Notes: a model not told the origin generated them from the letters alone. A stretch of 64,000 bases of DNA from Gordonia asplenii (GCF_012933505.1 NZ_JABBNB010000002.1:62001-126000), one strand, 5' to 3'; positions 54,669 to 63,881 are shown, counted from the first letter of the stretch. Translations and numbers: made by a program.

Positions 54669-55677
54669 GCGCGTTGCCCGGCACATTCTCCCGTGACTTC
54701 AACCTCGTTCCGGGCAGAACCGGCGCGGGCAGATGCTGCACATCGCCCTCGTAGCCGTGCACCTGACCGAACCGCTCGGAGCGGGCCATCCACTCCTCGC
54801 GGGCGGCGACGATCTCCTCGTGGGTCCGGCCGACGAAATTCCACCACATGATGATGTCCTCGCCGAGGGGTTCGCCGCCGAGAACGATCAGGCGGGCCGG
54901 TTCGTCGGCGGTGTTGGTCAGCTCGATCGCCTCGGCACCCAATCCGATGTAGGCCATCTCGGTGCGCGCGACGTCGAGCGGCTCGGTGGCGTTGTCGATG
55001 CGCAGTGCTCCGGCGTCGACGAGGATGCCGTGCTCGAACACCGGGTCGACGTCGAGGGTGATGCTCGCCCCGGCGTCGACGACGAGTTCGGCCCCGAGCA
55101 GCGGACTGAAGGTGTCGACGGACGAGCGCGAGCCGAACAGTTCGCCCAGGAACACTCGTGCGGTCACGCCGACACGCTCGACGGGAACCGGCACGTAGTG
55201 GGCGAAGTCGCGGTGCGTACCCGCGGCGTCGGCCGGCAGTGCCACCCACAGTTGAACCCCGTGCAGCACAGTGGTTTGCGGTGTCGACACCTCGGTGTGG
55301 GCGATGCCGTTTCCCGCGGTCATCAGATTGAGCTCGCCCGGTCGGACCATCGCATGCACGCCGTTGGTGTCGCGGTGCTCGATCTCGCCGCTGAACAACC
55401 AGCTGACGGTCTGCAATCCGATGTGCGGGTGCGGCGGCACATCCATTCCGGGCACGTCACCCACACTGACGTCCTGCGGACCGTAATGGTCGGCGAAGCA
55501 CCAGCCGCCGATCAACGACCGATCGCGCTGGGGGAGCGTGCGATGGACCGTCATCGCGCGTGGACCGCCGAGTGGGACGTCACGCGAGGTCAGCAGTTGC
55601 ACTTTCAGGCCGGCGGCGTCGGTGGCCGCGGTGGGGCAACAGGTCATCTCGACGGGGGCTGTTTCGAGATTGCTCAT
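54658..55677 (-). CDS. Pirin-family protein
   Basis: A 339-residue bicupin protein. The N-terminal cupin has the metal-binding set HPHIGLQT and later GIAHTE. The family includes quercetin dioxygenase-like enzymes and redox-sensing nuclear pirins; the role here is unknown. The C-terminal cupin holds the typical GEPLGEDIIMWWNFVGR segment. ATG 55677. Divergent from the PAS-GGDEF gene and coupled to the GNAT gene behind it. Confidence 0.92.
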   Translation of the reverse strand: MSNLETAPVEMTCCPTAATDAAGLKVQLLTSRDVPLGGPRAMTVHRTLPQRDRSLIGGWCFADHYGPQDVSVGDVPGMDVPPHPHIGLQTVSWLFSGEIEHRDTNGVHAMVRPGELNLMTAGNGIAHTEVSTPQTTVLHGVQLWVALPADAAGTHRDFAHYVPVPVERVGVTARVFLGELFGSRSSVDTFSPLLGAELVVDAGASITLDVDPVFEHGILVDAGALRIDNATEPLDVARTEMAYIGLGAEAIELTNTADEPARLIVLGGEPLGEDIIMWWNFVGRTHEEIVAAREEWMARSERFGQVHGYEGDVQHLPAPVLPGTRLKSRENVPGNAREH

Positions 55678-55780
55678 GCCGATCAGGGTAGTCCGGTGAA
55701 TTCGGCCGATACCGGTTGATCGGGGAACGGCGGCGTCGCAGCAGGTGGGTATCGCGGGGCTCTTCCATTAACATTACAAA

Positions 55781-57526
55781 GTGCTTCTCAGCTCTCTCAA
55801 ACAGCTCGCGGCGAAGGTGTCGCGACGTGCGGCTGCAGACACCGACATCGCGCGGATGATGGAGCATTCGGTATTCGCGGTCGGCATCGGCGACGCGACG
55901 GGCACGGTGCTCAGCGCCAACCCGGCACTCGCCCGAATTCTCGGGATGCCGCGCGAGGACATCATCGGGCGACACATCGACGATCTGCTCGCTGGGAATC
56001 GTGATCGCGGGTATGCGGTCGAGACCTACTCCCGTCTCGTCGAGGCCGGATCGCTCACTACCCGAATCGAAGTGTTTCACCCCGACGGCGACAAGTCCGG
56101 CCGGTGGGTCGTATGGACCCTGACCGCGATCCCGGCCACTACGACAACACCGGTCCGTGTGCTGGGAATCGGCGAGGACGTCACCGAACGGCGGATGGTG
56201 AACGACGAATTGCGGCAGATGGCATTGCATGACCCGCTGACCGGATTATCGAATAGGGCGGGATTACTCGATCTTCTCGGCGACACCGACGAGAACAACC
56301 AATCGGCGTCGGATCTCGACGGCGAAATCGGCGCGCTGGCCTATTGCGATCTCAACGAATTCAAAGCGATCAACGATACCTACGGCCACTCGTTCGGTGA
56401 CACGGTATTGCGGACGGTCGCGCTGCGCTTTCAGCGCTGCATCGGACCCGGCGATCATCTGGCTCGCATCGGCGGCGACGAGTTCGTCGTCGTATCGTCG
56501 ACGCCCGACGCCGAAGAACTCATCGCGAATCTGCACCTCGGGCTGCGCAGTCCGGTTCTCACGCCCACCGGTCAAGCGCTGCGCGTCACCGCGACCATCG
56601 GCGGAACCGCCTTGACACGCAACGATACTCGCGGCATCGATGACCTGATTCACGACGCCGACATCGACATGTACCGCAGACGGGGTATCGATGTGGGCGC
56701 GCAGGTCCGACGCGACCGCCCACGTCCCGATTTCGGCGTGGTGGAGTCGCTGCGAACGGACCGGGCGTCGAAGCCGACCGTGGAAATGCTGCAGCAGATC
56801 ATGGATGCGGCGCCGGATCTGATCTTCGTGAAGGATCTGCACGGTCGATATGTGTTTCTGAACAAAGCCGCCGCGCGGGTCAAGGGGCGTCCGGTGAATG
56901 AAGTGATCGGCCGTGACGACACCGCATTCTTTCCACCTGAATTCGCCGCGATACTGCAGCGCAATGATCGCAGCATCATGGAGAGTGGGCGCGCCGTCGA
57001 ATTCATCGAGAACCCCGTCGTCGGGGGAGAGCTCCTGACCTATGTATCGAATAAGGCGCCGTACTTCGACGAACACGGGAAAGTGGCCGGAATCATCGGA
57101 GTATCGCGGAATGTGACCGCGGCGCATGCGACCGAGAGTGCACTGCGTCGGACGCAGGCGCGCTGGCAGGTCGCCATCGACTGCTCCGGCGTCGGGATCT
57201 GGGACTGGGACGTGCGCAGCGGCGAGGTCTTCTACTCACCGCGATTCGCCGAACTGCTGGGCTATTCCGACGACGAGATCGGTACGTCCATCGAGGAGTG
57301 GGCCGACCGGATCCATCCGGACGAGGTCGACGACTGCTGGTCGCATATCGCCGCGCACGGCGGCGGGGCGGGCACCGATTTCGCCTTCGAGCATCGTCTC
57401 CGGACCAAGAGTGGGGACTGGCGCGGCGTGTGCTGTCAGGGGCGGGTCATCGAGCGCGACGCGGACGGCAGCCCACTGAGGTTGGTCGCCACGCTGTCGG
57501 CGGCGGACATTCACGTCCAGAACTGA
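55781..57526 (+). CDS. PAS-GGDEF-PAS-PAS signalling protein (putative diguanylate cyclase)
   Basis: A 581-residue soluble protein with no membrane segment. PAS 1 (about 25-125), GGDEF domain (about 145-300; DPLTGLSNRAG and RIGGDEF at 231-235, the active-site motif intact), PAS 2 (about 345-455; LIFVKDLHGRYVFLNKAA) and PAS 3 (about 465-575; GIWDWDVRSGEVFYSPRFAELLG). The usual product-inhibition RxxD site before GGDEF reads GPGD, so it is absent. PAS sensors after the catalytic domain are unusual. It probably makes cyclic di-GMP in response to ligands or redox. GTG 55781 has no Shine-Dalgarno, but a TAACAT box six bases upstream fits a leaderless mRNA. Confidence 0.88.
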   Translation: MLLSSLKQLAAKVSRRAAADTDIARMMEHSVFAVGIGDATGTVLSANPALARILGMPREDIIGRHIDDLLAGNRDRGYAVETYSRLVEAGSLTTRIEVFHPDGDKSGRWVVWTLTAIPATTTTPVRVLGIGEDVTERRMVNDELRQMALHDPLTGLSNRAGLLDLLGDTDENNQSASDLDGEIGALAYCDLNEFKAINDTYGHSFGDTVLRTVALRFQRCIGPGDHLARIGGDEFVVVSSTPDAEELIANLHLGLRSPVLTPTGQALRVTATIGGTALTRNDTRGIDDLIHDADIDMYRRRGIDVGAQVRRDRPRPDFGVVESLRTDRASKPTVEMLQQIMDAAPDLIFVKDLHGRYVFLNKAAARVKGRPVNEVIGRDDTAFFPPEFAAILQRNDRSIMESGRAVEFIENPVVGGELLTYVSNKAPYFDEHGKVAGIIGVSRNVTAAHATESALRRTQARWQVAIDCSGVGIWDWDVRSGEVFYSPRFAELLGYSDDEIGTSIEEWADRIHPDEVDDCWSHIAAHGGGAGTDFAFEHRLRTKSGDWRGVCCQGRVIERDADGSPLRLVATLSAADIHVQN

Positions 57527-57569
57527 ATTCGTGAGTCTTGCTGACTATATTTCTGAATCGGGTGCGACC

Positions 57570-57575
57570 TATCCT
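57570..57575 (+). promoter_or_regulatory. Candidate -10 element of a leaderless promoter for the two-component operon
   Basis: TATCCT (TANNNT) ends seven bases before ATG 57583 of the response regulator. Actinobacterial leaderless genes commonly have this layout. No convincing -35 is visible. Confidence 0.4.
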
Positions 57576-57582
57576 GATAGAC

Positions 57583-58248
57583 ATGCTAGGGGCGAGCGAG
57601 ATCCGAGTGGGGATGGTCGAAGACCATCGTGCGCCGGTGTGGGGAATCGAGCGGATCTTCGAGGAGCACGACGACCTGTCGCTGGTCGCGTGGGCGCCGA
57701 CGGTCACCGAACTGCTCGCCATCGTCGTCGACCTCGACGTCGCCATCCTCGACCTGCGCCTCGGCGACGGCACCACGCCGATGGAGAACGTCGCGCACCT
57801 CACCGAGGCGGGCGTCAAGACCATCGTGTACACCTCGGGCGAGCATCCCGCGTTGCTGCGGTCGGCCGCGAAAGCGGGCACCCTCGGGGTCATCCTCAAG
57901 TCCGCACCGCAAGACGTCATCGTCGACGCCGTGCGCGCGGCCGCCGCCGGACGTGAAGTGCTCACCACCGAATGGGCCGCCGCCGTCGACGGCGACCCGA
58001 ACCTCGACGCCGTCGACCTGACTCCGCAACTGCAGCGTGTGCTCGCCCTCTACGCATCGGGCGGGACGTCGGCGAGCGTCGGGCACACGATGGGGCTCTC
58101 GGCCGACACCGTCAACGAATACCTCAAGCGCATCCGGCAGAAATACGTCGACGCCGGGCGGCCGACGCAGACCAAACTCGACCTGTTCAAGCGGGCCGTC
58201 GAAGACGGGTGGCTGCCTATTCCGCGGCGCAATCGGCCGACGTCGTAG
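57583..58248 (+). CDS. NarL/LuxR-family response regulator
   Basis: A 221-residue protein with a receiver domain (MVEDHRAP at the start, phospho-acceptor Asp57 in AILDLRLGDG, Lys in VILKS) and a LuxR-type helix-turn-helix (about 145-215; TMGLSADTVNEYLKRIRQKY). ATG 57583 is chosen because a TATCCT box ends seven bases before it, with no Shine-Dalgarno, suggesting a leaderless mRNA; the frame is open 15 codons further. It is followed seven bases later by a histidine kinase gene, which should be its partner. Confidence 0.92.
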   Translation: MLGASEIRVGMVEDHRAPVWGIERIFEEHDDLSLVAWAPTVTELLAIVVDLDVAILDLRLGDGTTPMENVAHLTEAGVKTIVYTSGEHPALLRSAAKAGTLGVILKSAPQDVIVDAVRAAAAGREVLTTEWAAAVDGDPNLDAVDLTPQLQRVLALYASGGTSASVGHTMGLSADTVNEYLKRIRQKYVDAGRPTQTKLDLFKRAVEDGWLPIPRRNRPTS

Positions 58249-58255
58249 ACCGACC

Positions 58256-59449
58256 GTGCCCTCGTTGACCTCTCAGGCGCGTCGTCGACGCCGAATGATG
58301 GCCCGCTTCGTCGGGAGCGGTTACGTCGTGTTCGCGTTCGTGGCGATACCGCAGTTCGCGGTGTCGGCGCCGGCCGTTGCCAGCTGGTTCGACCCGGTCG
58401 CGGCGCTCGCGGTGTTCGGCCCGGGCTTCGCCCTGCTGGCGGCGACCTTCTACGGGTCGATGCGACCGCTGACCTGGTTGTCGACCTGCTGCGTGCTCGG
58501 GTACTTCGTGGCGATCGGGCTGTGGTTCGTTGCCTTCACCGGCAACCGCGGCGTCGACCCCGAAGTTGTGTCGTGGCTGACCAGTATCACCGACCTGCCG
58601 CCGCTGGTGGCGATCCTGTCCCGCCCGTTCTGGCAGGCGGGGGTGGTGCTCGCCGGTTCGGTGGGTGGGCGCATCGCGATACTGGCGGTGGGCCGAGGCG
58701 GCGGATTCGACGAGCGCGGGATCATCGACTCGCTCAACGTCGGCGTCTTCGGAGCATTCTTCATCCTCGCTTTCGCGATCGCGCTGCGCAGCGGCGAGAT
58801 GTTCGACGACTCACGCATCGAGGCGCTCGCGGCGTCGTCGCGTGCGGCCGCGGCGACCGCTCGCAACGCCGAGCGGGCCCGCTTCGACGGCGTCGTGCAC
58901 GATTCGGTGATCGCGGTGCTCAACGCGGTGCGCGCGGACACCCATGATCCGCGGCTGCCCGCCCAAGCGGCGGCGGCGATAGCAGCGCTCGACGCGGTGG
59001 CCGCCCCGCAGTCGAGCGAGCAAGCGGTACCCCGGGCCGAGGTGCTCGCGCGGCTGAGGACCATCGCGACCTCGGTGGACGAGCGCATCCAGTTGCAGGT
59101 GTCGCAACGCAGCCCCGACGAGACGACGAGTGACTTCGTCGAATTCGGATACCCGTCGGACATCGTCCAGGCGATCGTCGAGGCGGCCGGCGAGGCGCTG
59201 CGCAACAGTGTTCTGCATGCGGGCGAGCAGGCATCGCGCGCGATGCTGGTCGACACCGACTCGGACTCGGTGTGGGTGTCGGTGGTTGACGACGGCGACG
59301 GGTTCGATCCGGATGCGGTGGCACCCGAACGTCTCGGTCTGCGGGTGAGCGTCGCCGAACGCATGGCCGGAATCGCGGGCGGCAGCAGCACCGTCACCAG
59401 CGCCCGAGGCGAAGGCACCGTCGTCGACGTGATGTGGACGCGGCCATGA
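58256..59449 (+). CDS. Sensor histidine kinase
   Basis: A 397-residue protein. Several hydrophobic segments (about residues 18-190) form the membrane part. The kinase has a HisKA_3-like H-box (VVHDSVIAVLNAV, His215), an N-box region (EAAGEALRNSVLHA) and a G-box (VDDGDGFDP, then RLGLRVSVAERM). GTG 58256 begins seven bases after the response regulator stop, so they are one operon. Its end overlaps the next gene by four bases (ATGA). The signal is unknown. Confidence 0.9.
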   Translation: MPSLTSQARRRRRMMARFVGSGYVVFAFVAIPQFAVSAPAVASWFDPVAALAVFGPGFALLAATFYGSMRPLTWLSTCCVLGYFVAIGLWFVAFTGNRGVDPEVVSWLTSITDLPPLVAILSRPFWQAGVVLAGSVGGRIAILAVGRGGGFDERGIIDSLNVGVFGAFFILAFAIALRSGEMFDDSRIEALAASSRAAAATARNAERARFDGVVHDSVIAVLNAVRADTHDPRLPAQAAAAIAALDAVAAPQSSEQAVPRAEVLARLRTIATSVDERIQLQVSQRSPDETTSDFVEFGYPSDIVQAIVEAAGEALRNSVLHAGEQASRAMLVDTDSDSVWVSVVDDGDGFDPDAVAPERLGLRVSVAERMAGIAGGSSTVTSARGEGTVVDVMWTRP

Positions 59450-60528
59450 GTGCGCGCCGGTGCAAGTCGAAGTTGCCCGCGACCACCGTCGAGGCGCTCG
59501 GTCGTGCCGACGGCACCACGGTGATCGGGCTGGAATCGGCCTGGACGTGGCTGGCGATGGCGGCGTTCTGGGCGTCGAACGTGATCCTCGCGATCGCCGG
59601 TGGTGCCGTCGCGCGGCCGGTCCCGTATGCGGTGTCGGTGTTGCTGATGGCGCTGCTCTTCGTGGTTCTCAACGCGGCTCGCGGTGATCGACTGCCCGGC
59701 TGGGCGACGACGCTGGTGATCGTGTTGCCGCCGCTGATGACGGTGCTGGGAATCACCGCGGTCGACTACGCCCAGCCCGGCATGGCCTACTACTTCATCA
59801 CCCAGGGGACGTCGGTGATCTTCGGATTCGCCTGCCTGCGCGGGCGGATTCCGGCGGCGCTGATCGGATTCGTGCTGTGCACCGCGGTCACCGTGCTCGC
59901 CAACGCGCGGGAGTGGATCGCCCCCGACCAGTTGATGCGCGGATACGTCAATGCGCTCGCGGTGATGGCGATCGGTGTCTTGTTCACGGTCACGGTCGGT
60001 CGCGCCGCCCGCGGCATCTACCAGTTGCGGGTCCGCACGCTGGCCGAGGTGTCGCAGCGCGCGGCGCAGACGGCGATTCTGGCCGAGCGCGACGTGCAGT
60101 TGCGCCGGTTGGACGCCACCGCGAGGCCGATTCTGAAACTGATCGCCAGTGGGGCGGCGCTCGCCGAGTCCGAGGCGCTGCGCGCGACCCTGATCGAAGG
60201 GCAGCTGCGGGACCAGATGCGCGCGCCGGGACTCGACACGCCGAGGCTCGCCGACGCCGTCGCCTGGGCCCGGGCCCGTGGGGTGCGGGTCACGCTGCTC
60301 GACGACTCGGTGGCGCGCGAGAGCCCGACCGAGACTCCGCCGGACGATCCGGCGTGGAATCAGGTGATCGAACGGGTCGCCACGGTCGCGATCGCGGAAT
60401 TGGCCGCGGCGCCGGAGGGGACGTCGATCACCGTGCGACTCCTGCCGCGCAATCGGGAATCGATCGCAACGATGCTGGTGAGCGACGGTGTGCACGTTAC
60501 ACATCGAGAATTCAAGGCTCCGCAGTAG
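59446..60528 (+). CDS. Degenerate sensor-kinase-like membrane protein
   Basis: A 360-residue protein, ATG 59446 overlapping the kinase stop. It has about five or six membrane segments (residues 30-195), a linker helix (RTLAEVSQRAAQTAILAERD) and a C-terminal region arranged like a histidine kinase. The H-box position reads LDATARPILKL with no His, and no clear N- or G-box is present, so it should not phosphorylate. It could sense a second signal and modulate the neighbouring kinase. Assigned by layout and context only. Confidence 0.68.
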   Translation: MSARRCKSKLPATTVEALGRADGTTVIGLESAWTWLAMAAFWASNVILAIAGGAVARPVPYAVSVLLMALLFVVLNAARGDRLPGWATTLVIVLPPLMTVLGITAVDYAQPGMAYYFITQGTSVIFGFACLRGRIPAALIGFVLCTAVTVLANAREWIAPDQLMRGYVNALAVMAIGVLFTVTVGRAARGIYQLRVRTLAEVSQRAAQTAILAERDVQLRRLDATARPILKLIASGAALAESEALRATLIEGQLRDQMRAPGLDTPRLADAVAWARARGVRVTLLDDSVARESPTETPPDDPAWNQVIERVATVAIAELAAAPEGTSITVRLLPRNRESIATMLVSDGVHVTHREFKAPQ

Positions 60529-60680
60529 TCTGTTATGGCCTCGTGACGGTTCCGTGGTCGTCCCGTGTCCCCACAACTGGGACTACCAGTCTCAAACGGA
60601 ACCGCCGAGAATCTTAGCTGAGTGAGCGAAATGGTCGCTTTTGTGTAGAAGGCAGATCATGTCGGAATTGGAGCGGGGTC

Positions 60681-61037
60681 ATGACAGCAAGCGTTGAGCA
60701 CATTGAACTGGACCTGGGGACGTCGAACGTACTACCGATGCCGCCGCGCGTCGAACTGAGCGTCGTCGACGATTTCGCGATCGACGACGTCGTCGTCGTA
60801 CGCCGGGTGCCCCGGCCGTCGCTGTCCAAACGGGAGGTGGAAGTGCTCCTCGCGTGGCTGGCGACCGAATCCAAACGCGACGCCGCCGAGGCGCTGTTCA
60901 TCTCGCCCGCGACGGTGAGCACTCACGTGTCGCGTATCCGTGACAAGTACGCCGAGATCGGTCGTCCCGCGCCGACCAAGGCGCACCTGCTGATTCGTGC
61001 GCTGCAGGACGGATTCACCGCCATCGAAGACTGGTGA
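60681..61037 (+). CDS. Stand-alone LuxR-type DNA-binding protein
   Basis: A 118-residue protein with a GerE/LuxR helix-turn-helix at about 48-115 (LSKREVEVLLAWLA, ATVSTHVSRIRDKY) and a 45-residue N-terminus with no receiver domain. GGAGCGGGG precedes ATG 60681. Its DNA-binding part parallels that of the response regulator at 57583, including the shared (G)RP(A/T)xTK motif. It may therefore act on related sites, unphosphorylated. The upstream 60529-60680 holds a short hairpin but no gene. Confidence 0.83.
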   Translation: MTASVEHIELDLGTSNVLPMPPRVELSVVDDFAIDDVVVVRRVPRPSLSKREVEVLLAWLATESKRDAAEALFISPATVSTHVSRIRDKYAEIGRPAPTKAHLLIRALQDGFTAIEDW

Positions 61038-61047
61038 TGATCTCGGA

Positions 61048-61821
61048 CTAGCGACTCGGGGTGATGATCTCGGGCTCCTCGAACGTCATCGCGAGGTGAT
61101 CGACGGACGAGGCCAGTAGTGCGTGCCGGGACAGTTTGAGGGCGCGCAGTTCGTCGGCGATGGGCCCGGAGCCCAGTTTCAGCGCTGCGCCGCCGATCCG
61201 CGAGCGCGTCCCCGACGTCGCGCTCAGCCGCCAGTCGGTGCTGCGCGTGACGCCGTCGAGATGTGAATAGGCGTGCAGTACGACGTCGTCCGACGACGGC
61301 GAGTCGGGTACCGGAATGCCTTTGCGTACCTTCAGATCGACGACCAGTCTGCCGTCTTGATGCACGACGCCGTGCTTGGTCTCGGCGTCGTGGGTGACGC
61401 TGAACTCGGCGAGGGTCTTGGGGAAACCCCAGATTCCGCGCCCGGCGGCGAGGGTGAATTCGCCGTCGACCGGTAGGTGGTGAACCAGTGCGCGGGCGTC
61501 GCCCGCGATGAGCGACCGCAGCGCGGACCGATCCGACGCGGCGTCGTCGGGCGAGTCGACGAGGAAACACACGCCGAACTCGTTGTACGGTCCCAGATCG
61601 CCGTCGATGTAGTCGACGAAGACGAGCATGCACATGGTGCGGCCCGCGCCGGTCAGTCCGGGTCGTATGCGCAGGGGAGTCAATCCGGTGTGCGCGATCG
61701 CGGTAGCCACGGCCCGGGCGTCGGCGGTGAACGCCGCGACGAAGCAGCGGGCGTCGCGGATCTGCACGGGCATGGTCACCGTGGTTCCGGCGATCCGATG
61801 CTCGACGGGGGTGAACGGCAC
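61048..61821 (-). CDS. Acetoacetate-decarboxylase-family protein
   Basis: A 257-residue protein with the family's core: LVFVDYIDGDLGPYNEFGV and GRGIWGFPKTLAEF, in which Lys is the likely Schiff-base residue. In mycolata these proteins are poorly characterised and often linked to lipid or ketone metabolism. GTG 61821 with AGGAGT on the minus strand. It converges with the LuxR-type gene. A palindromic TetR-type site lies upstream. The actual substrate is unknown. Confidence 0.83.
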   Translation of the reverse strand: MPFTPVEHRIAGTTVTMPVQIRDARCFVAAFTADARAVATAIAHTGLTPLRIRPGLTGAGRTMCMLVFVDYIDGDLGPYNEFGVCFLVDSPDDAASDRSALRSLIAGDARALVHHLPVDGEFTLAAGRGIWGFPKTLAEFSVTHDAETKHGVVHQDGRLVVDLKVRKGIPVPDSPSSDDVVLHAYSHLDGVTRSTDWRLSATSGTRSRIGGAALKLGSGPIADELRALKLSRHALLASSVDHLAMTFEEPEIITPSR

Positions 61822-61877
61822 GCGGAGACTCCTGTGGCTGCGGTGTGAATGATCCGGCGTCAGCCTACAGGTAGAAC

Positions 61878-61891
61878 GAGAACGAGTTCTA
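61878..61891. promoter_or_regulatory. Possible TetR-family (KstR-like) operator upstream of the acetoacetate-decarboxylase-family gene
   Basis: GAGAACGAGTTCTA matches the KstR consensus TNNAACNNGTTNNA except at the first base. It lies 57 bases before the gene start and 15 bases past the stop of the neighbouring esterase gene. One near match could be chance. Confidence 0.3.
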
Positions 61892-61905
61892 GTTCGGGTG
61901 GTGTT

Positions 61906-62907
61906 TCAGCTCGCCAGATCGCGTGCCAGGTAGGGCCAGGTGTTGTGCAGATCGTCCTGCCAGTAGCCCCACGAGTGCGTTCCGGTGGGTCGTTGGGTGA
62001 CGTGCGCGGGGATGTGCAACTGGGCCAGCCGAGCCGCCATCTGCCTGGTGCACTGGTCCATCGCGACCTCGATGATCCCGCCGACCGCCGCCTGGTTGAC
62101 CAGTTTGAACGCGTCACCGTCGATGCCCTCGGAGTTGAGGGTCTCGTGTGATCCGGACGCACCGGTTCCCGCGGTCATGTAGATCTTCAGGCCGCGGAGT
62201 TTCTCGGCGTTGAGGTAGGGGTCGTGCGCGCGCCAACCGGGCCCGTCGAGCGGACCCCACATGTTCACCGGGTTGCCATTGCCGCGGGTCTCCACAACCA
62301 AGCGGATATACGCCTGCCCGACCGGGTCGCTGGTGCGTGCGCAGCCGCTGAACGCGGCGACCGAGCGATAGAGCTTGGGGGCGGCGATCGCGAGATTGAA
62401 CACCGAGGTGCCCGCCATCGAGATGCCGGCGACCGCGTTGACCCCGGACGTCTTGTAGTGCGTGTTGATCAGTGCGGGGAGTTCCTTGGTCAGGAATGTC
62501 TCCCACTTGTTGACCCCGAGCACCGGATCTTTGCGCTGCCAGTCCGCGTAGTACGAGAAGGCCCCACCGATCGGCGTCACCACGTACACGTTCTTCTTGG
62601 CGAAGAACGTGGTGTAGTCGGTCCGCGCGGCCCATGTCGCCGAGTCCTCGCCGCCGCCCGCCCCGTTGAGCAGATACAGCGTCGGCGCGGGCTTGGAGGG
62701 GTCGTGCGGCTTGAGGATGGTCACCGGAATCGATCGATTCATCGACTGCGAGTACACCAGCGCGGTGTCTTGCTGAGGCGTGTCGTGGTCGACGGTGAGG
62801 ATCGCGCTCGACGGCGCCGCGTGCGCGGGCACCACACCGCTGACGACAGCGGCGAATGCGGTCAGAGTCACCGCGGAGAACGCGAGCAGACGATGTAACG
62901 GGTTCAC
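61906..62907 (-). CDS. Mycolyltransferase/antigen-85-type secreted esterase
   Basis: A 333-residue secreted alpha/beta hydrolase: signal peptide ending VPAHA|AP (residues 1-30), nucleophile elbow GISMAGTS with Ser163, and the [11 protein letters not shown] and [12 protein letters not shown] segments typical of the Ag85/Cmt family, with the His in THSWGYW. Such enzymes transfer mycolic acids between trehalose esters and the cell wall. The GTG 62907 start gives a normal signal peptide. It supports a mycolic-acid-bearing host. The 62908-63203 gap holds the divergent promoter region, a 7-bp stem (62940-62960) and nothing else. Confidence 0.9.
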   Translation of the reverse strand: MNPLHRLLAFSAVTLTAFAAVVSGVVPAHAAPSSAILTVDHDTPQQDTALVYSQSMNRSIPVTILKPHDPSKPAPTLYLLNGAGGGEDSATWAARTDYTTFFAKKNVYVVTPIGGAFSYYADWQRKDPVLGVNKWETFLTKELPALINTHYKTSGVNAVAGISMAGTSVFNLAIAAPKLYRSVAAFSGCARTSDPVGQAYIRLVVETRGNGNPVNMWGPLDGPGWRAHDPYLNAEKLRGLKIYMTAGTGASGSHETLNSEGIDGDAFKLVNQAAVGGIIEVAMDQCTRQMAARLAQLHIPAHVTQRPTGTHSWGYWQDDLHNTWPYLARDLAS

Positions 62908-63203
62908 GCGTGGCCTTTCGATCGGTGCCCATGAGTGTAAGCGGTGGCCGTGACACCGCTATGACCCCGGCGGTGCAAGCGTTGTTCAGCCACGATGTTT
63001 CGCTTCGGTACCGACCGTCGCGTGTCTTCCGCAGTGCCTATCGGCCCCGACGTCCCGGTTCGTTACGACCCGTCCGATCCGATGTCCGATTCCGGCGGCT
63101 CGCCCGCGACTGCGTGCGCTCGGCCTGCGCGGGGTATGGGATCGGTGGCACACTCATCGACACACGCACCGCGTCGGGCGGTGCCGGTGGGAACGGACTC
63201 CCG

Positions 63204-63512
63204 ATGCATCTGACTCCCGGGGACACCGAGAAGCTGTTGCTCTCGGTCGCCGGCATGGTCGCGCGCGACCGGCTCGAGCGTGGCGTGCTGTTGAACTATC
63301 CCGAAGCGGTGGCATTGCTGTCGACCTGGGTGATCGAACGGGCCCGCGACGGTCTCACCGTCGCCGAGCTCATGGAATCCGGACGCGGGGTGCTGCGCCG
63401 CGATCAGGTGATGGCGGGAGTCGCCGACATGATCGCCGACGTTCAGGTGGAGGCCACCTTCCCGGACGGACGTAAGCTCGTCACCCTGCACCATCCGATC
63501 GAGGAGGCATAG
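63204..63512 (+). CDS. ureA: Urease subunit gamma
   Basis: A 102-residue protein beginning [13 protein letters not shown] and including [11 protein letters not shown] and [18 protein letters not shown], standard urease gamma chain. It is the first gene of the urease structural operon; the alpha-subunit (UreC) holds the active site. Chosen start ATG 63204 with GGTGGGAACGGA upstream; the frame is open for 116 codons further 5', but urease gamma chains begin here. The stop directly abuts the ureB start. Confidence 0.97.
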   Translation: MHLTPGDTEKLLLSVAGMVARDRLERGVLLNYPEAVALLSTWVIERARDGLTVAELMESGRGVLRRDQVMAGVADMIADVQVEATFPDGRKLVTLHHPIEEA

Positions 63513-63881
63513 ATGGCCGCCACTTCCGCCACCGGGCCCGGCGCCGTTCGGGTATGTCCGGGTGAGATCGAACTCAACGCTGATCGCACTGCGGCGCAAC
63601 GGATTTCACTCGTAATCGTCAACACCGGGGATCGGCCGGTGCAGGTCGGATCGCACGTGCACCTGCCCGACGCCAACGGCGCGTTGGACTTCGACCGTGC
63701 CGCTGCACACGGTTTCCGGCTCGACATCCCGTCGGGGACGTCGCAGCGCTTCGAGCCCGGGGCCTCGCGCCGGCTCGACGCGGTGACCATCGCGGGTGCG
63801 CGCCGGGTGCCGGGACTGCAACCGGGAAACGCCGCGAACCCGAACCTCGACGGTGCGACTGCCGATGGGGGTGAGCGCTAG
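63513..63881 (+). CDS. ureB: Urease subunit beta
   Basis: A 122-residue urease beta chain: PGEIELNADR, VNTGDRPVQVGSHVHL, DANGALDFDR and FRLDIPSGTSQRFEPG all match the family. The usual SHFHFFE/VN stretch reads SHVHLPDAN, a lineage-specific variant. ATG 63513 follows the ureA stop without a gap, with GGAGG inside the end of ureA, so the genes are translationally coupled. The subunit is structural, with no metal ligands of its own. Confidence 0.96.
   Translation: MAATSATGPGAVRVCPGEIELNADRTAAQRISLVIVNTGDRPVQVGSHVHLPDANGALDFDRAAAHGFRLDIPSGTSQRFEPGASRRLDAVTIAGARRVPGLQPGNAANPNLDGATADGGER

Noticed and set aside
53946..55719. Plus-strand frames opposite the GNAT and pirin genes (53946-54851 and 54733-55719)
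   Set aside because: The minus strand encodes complete GNAT and pirin proteins with conserved motifs, coupled starts and proper ends; the plus-strand products have no recognisable features.
60590..60650. Weak hairpin AGCGAAATGGTCGCTTTT before the LuxR-type gene as a terminator
   Set aside because: The stem is only five base pairs and the T-run is short; too weak to call.
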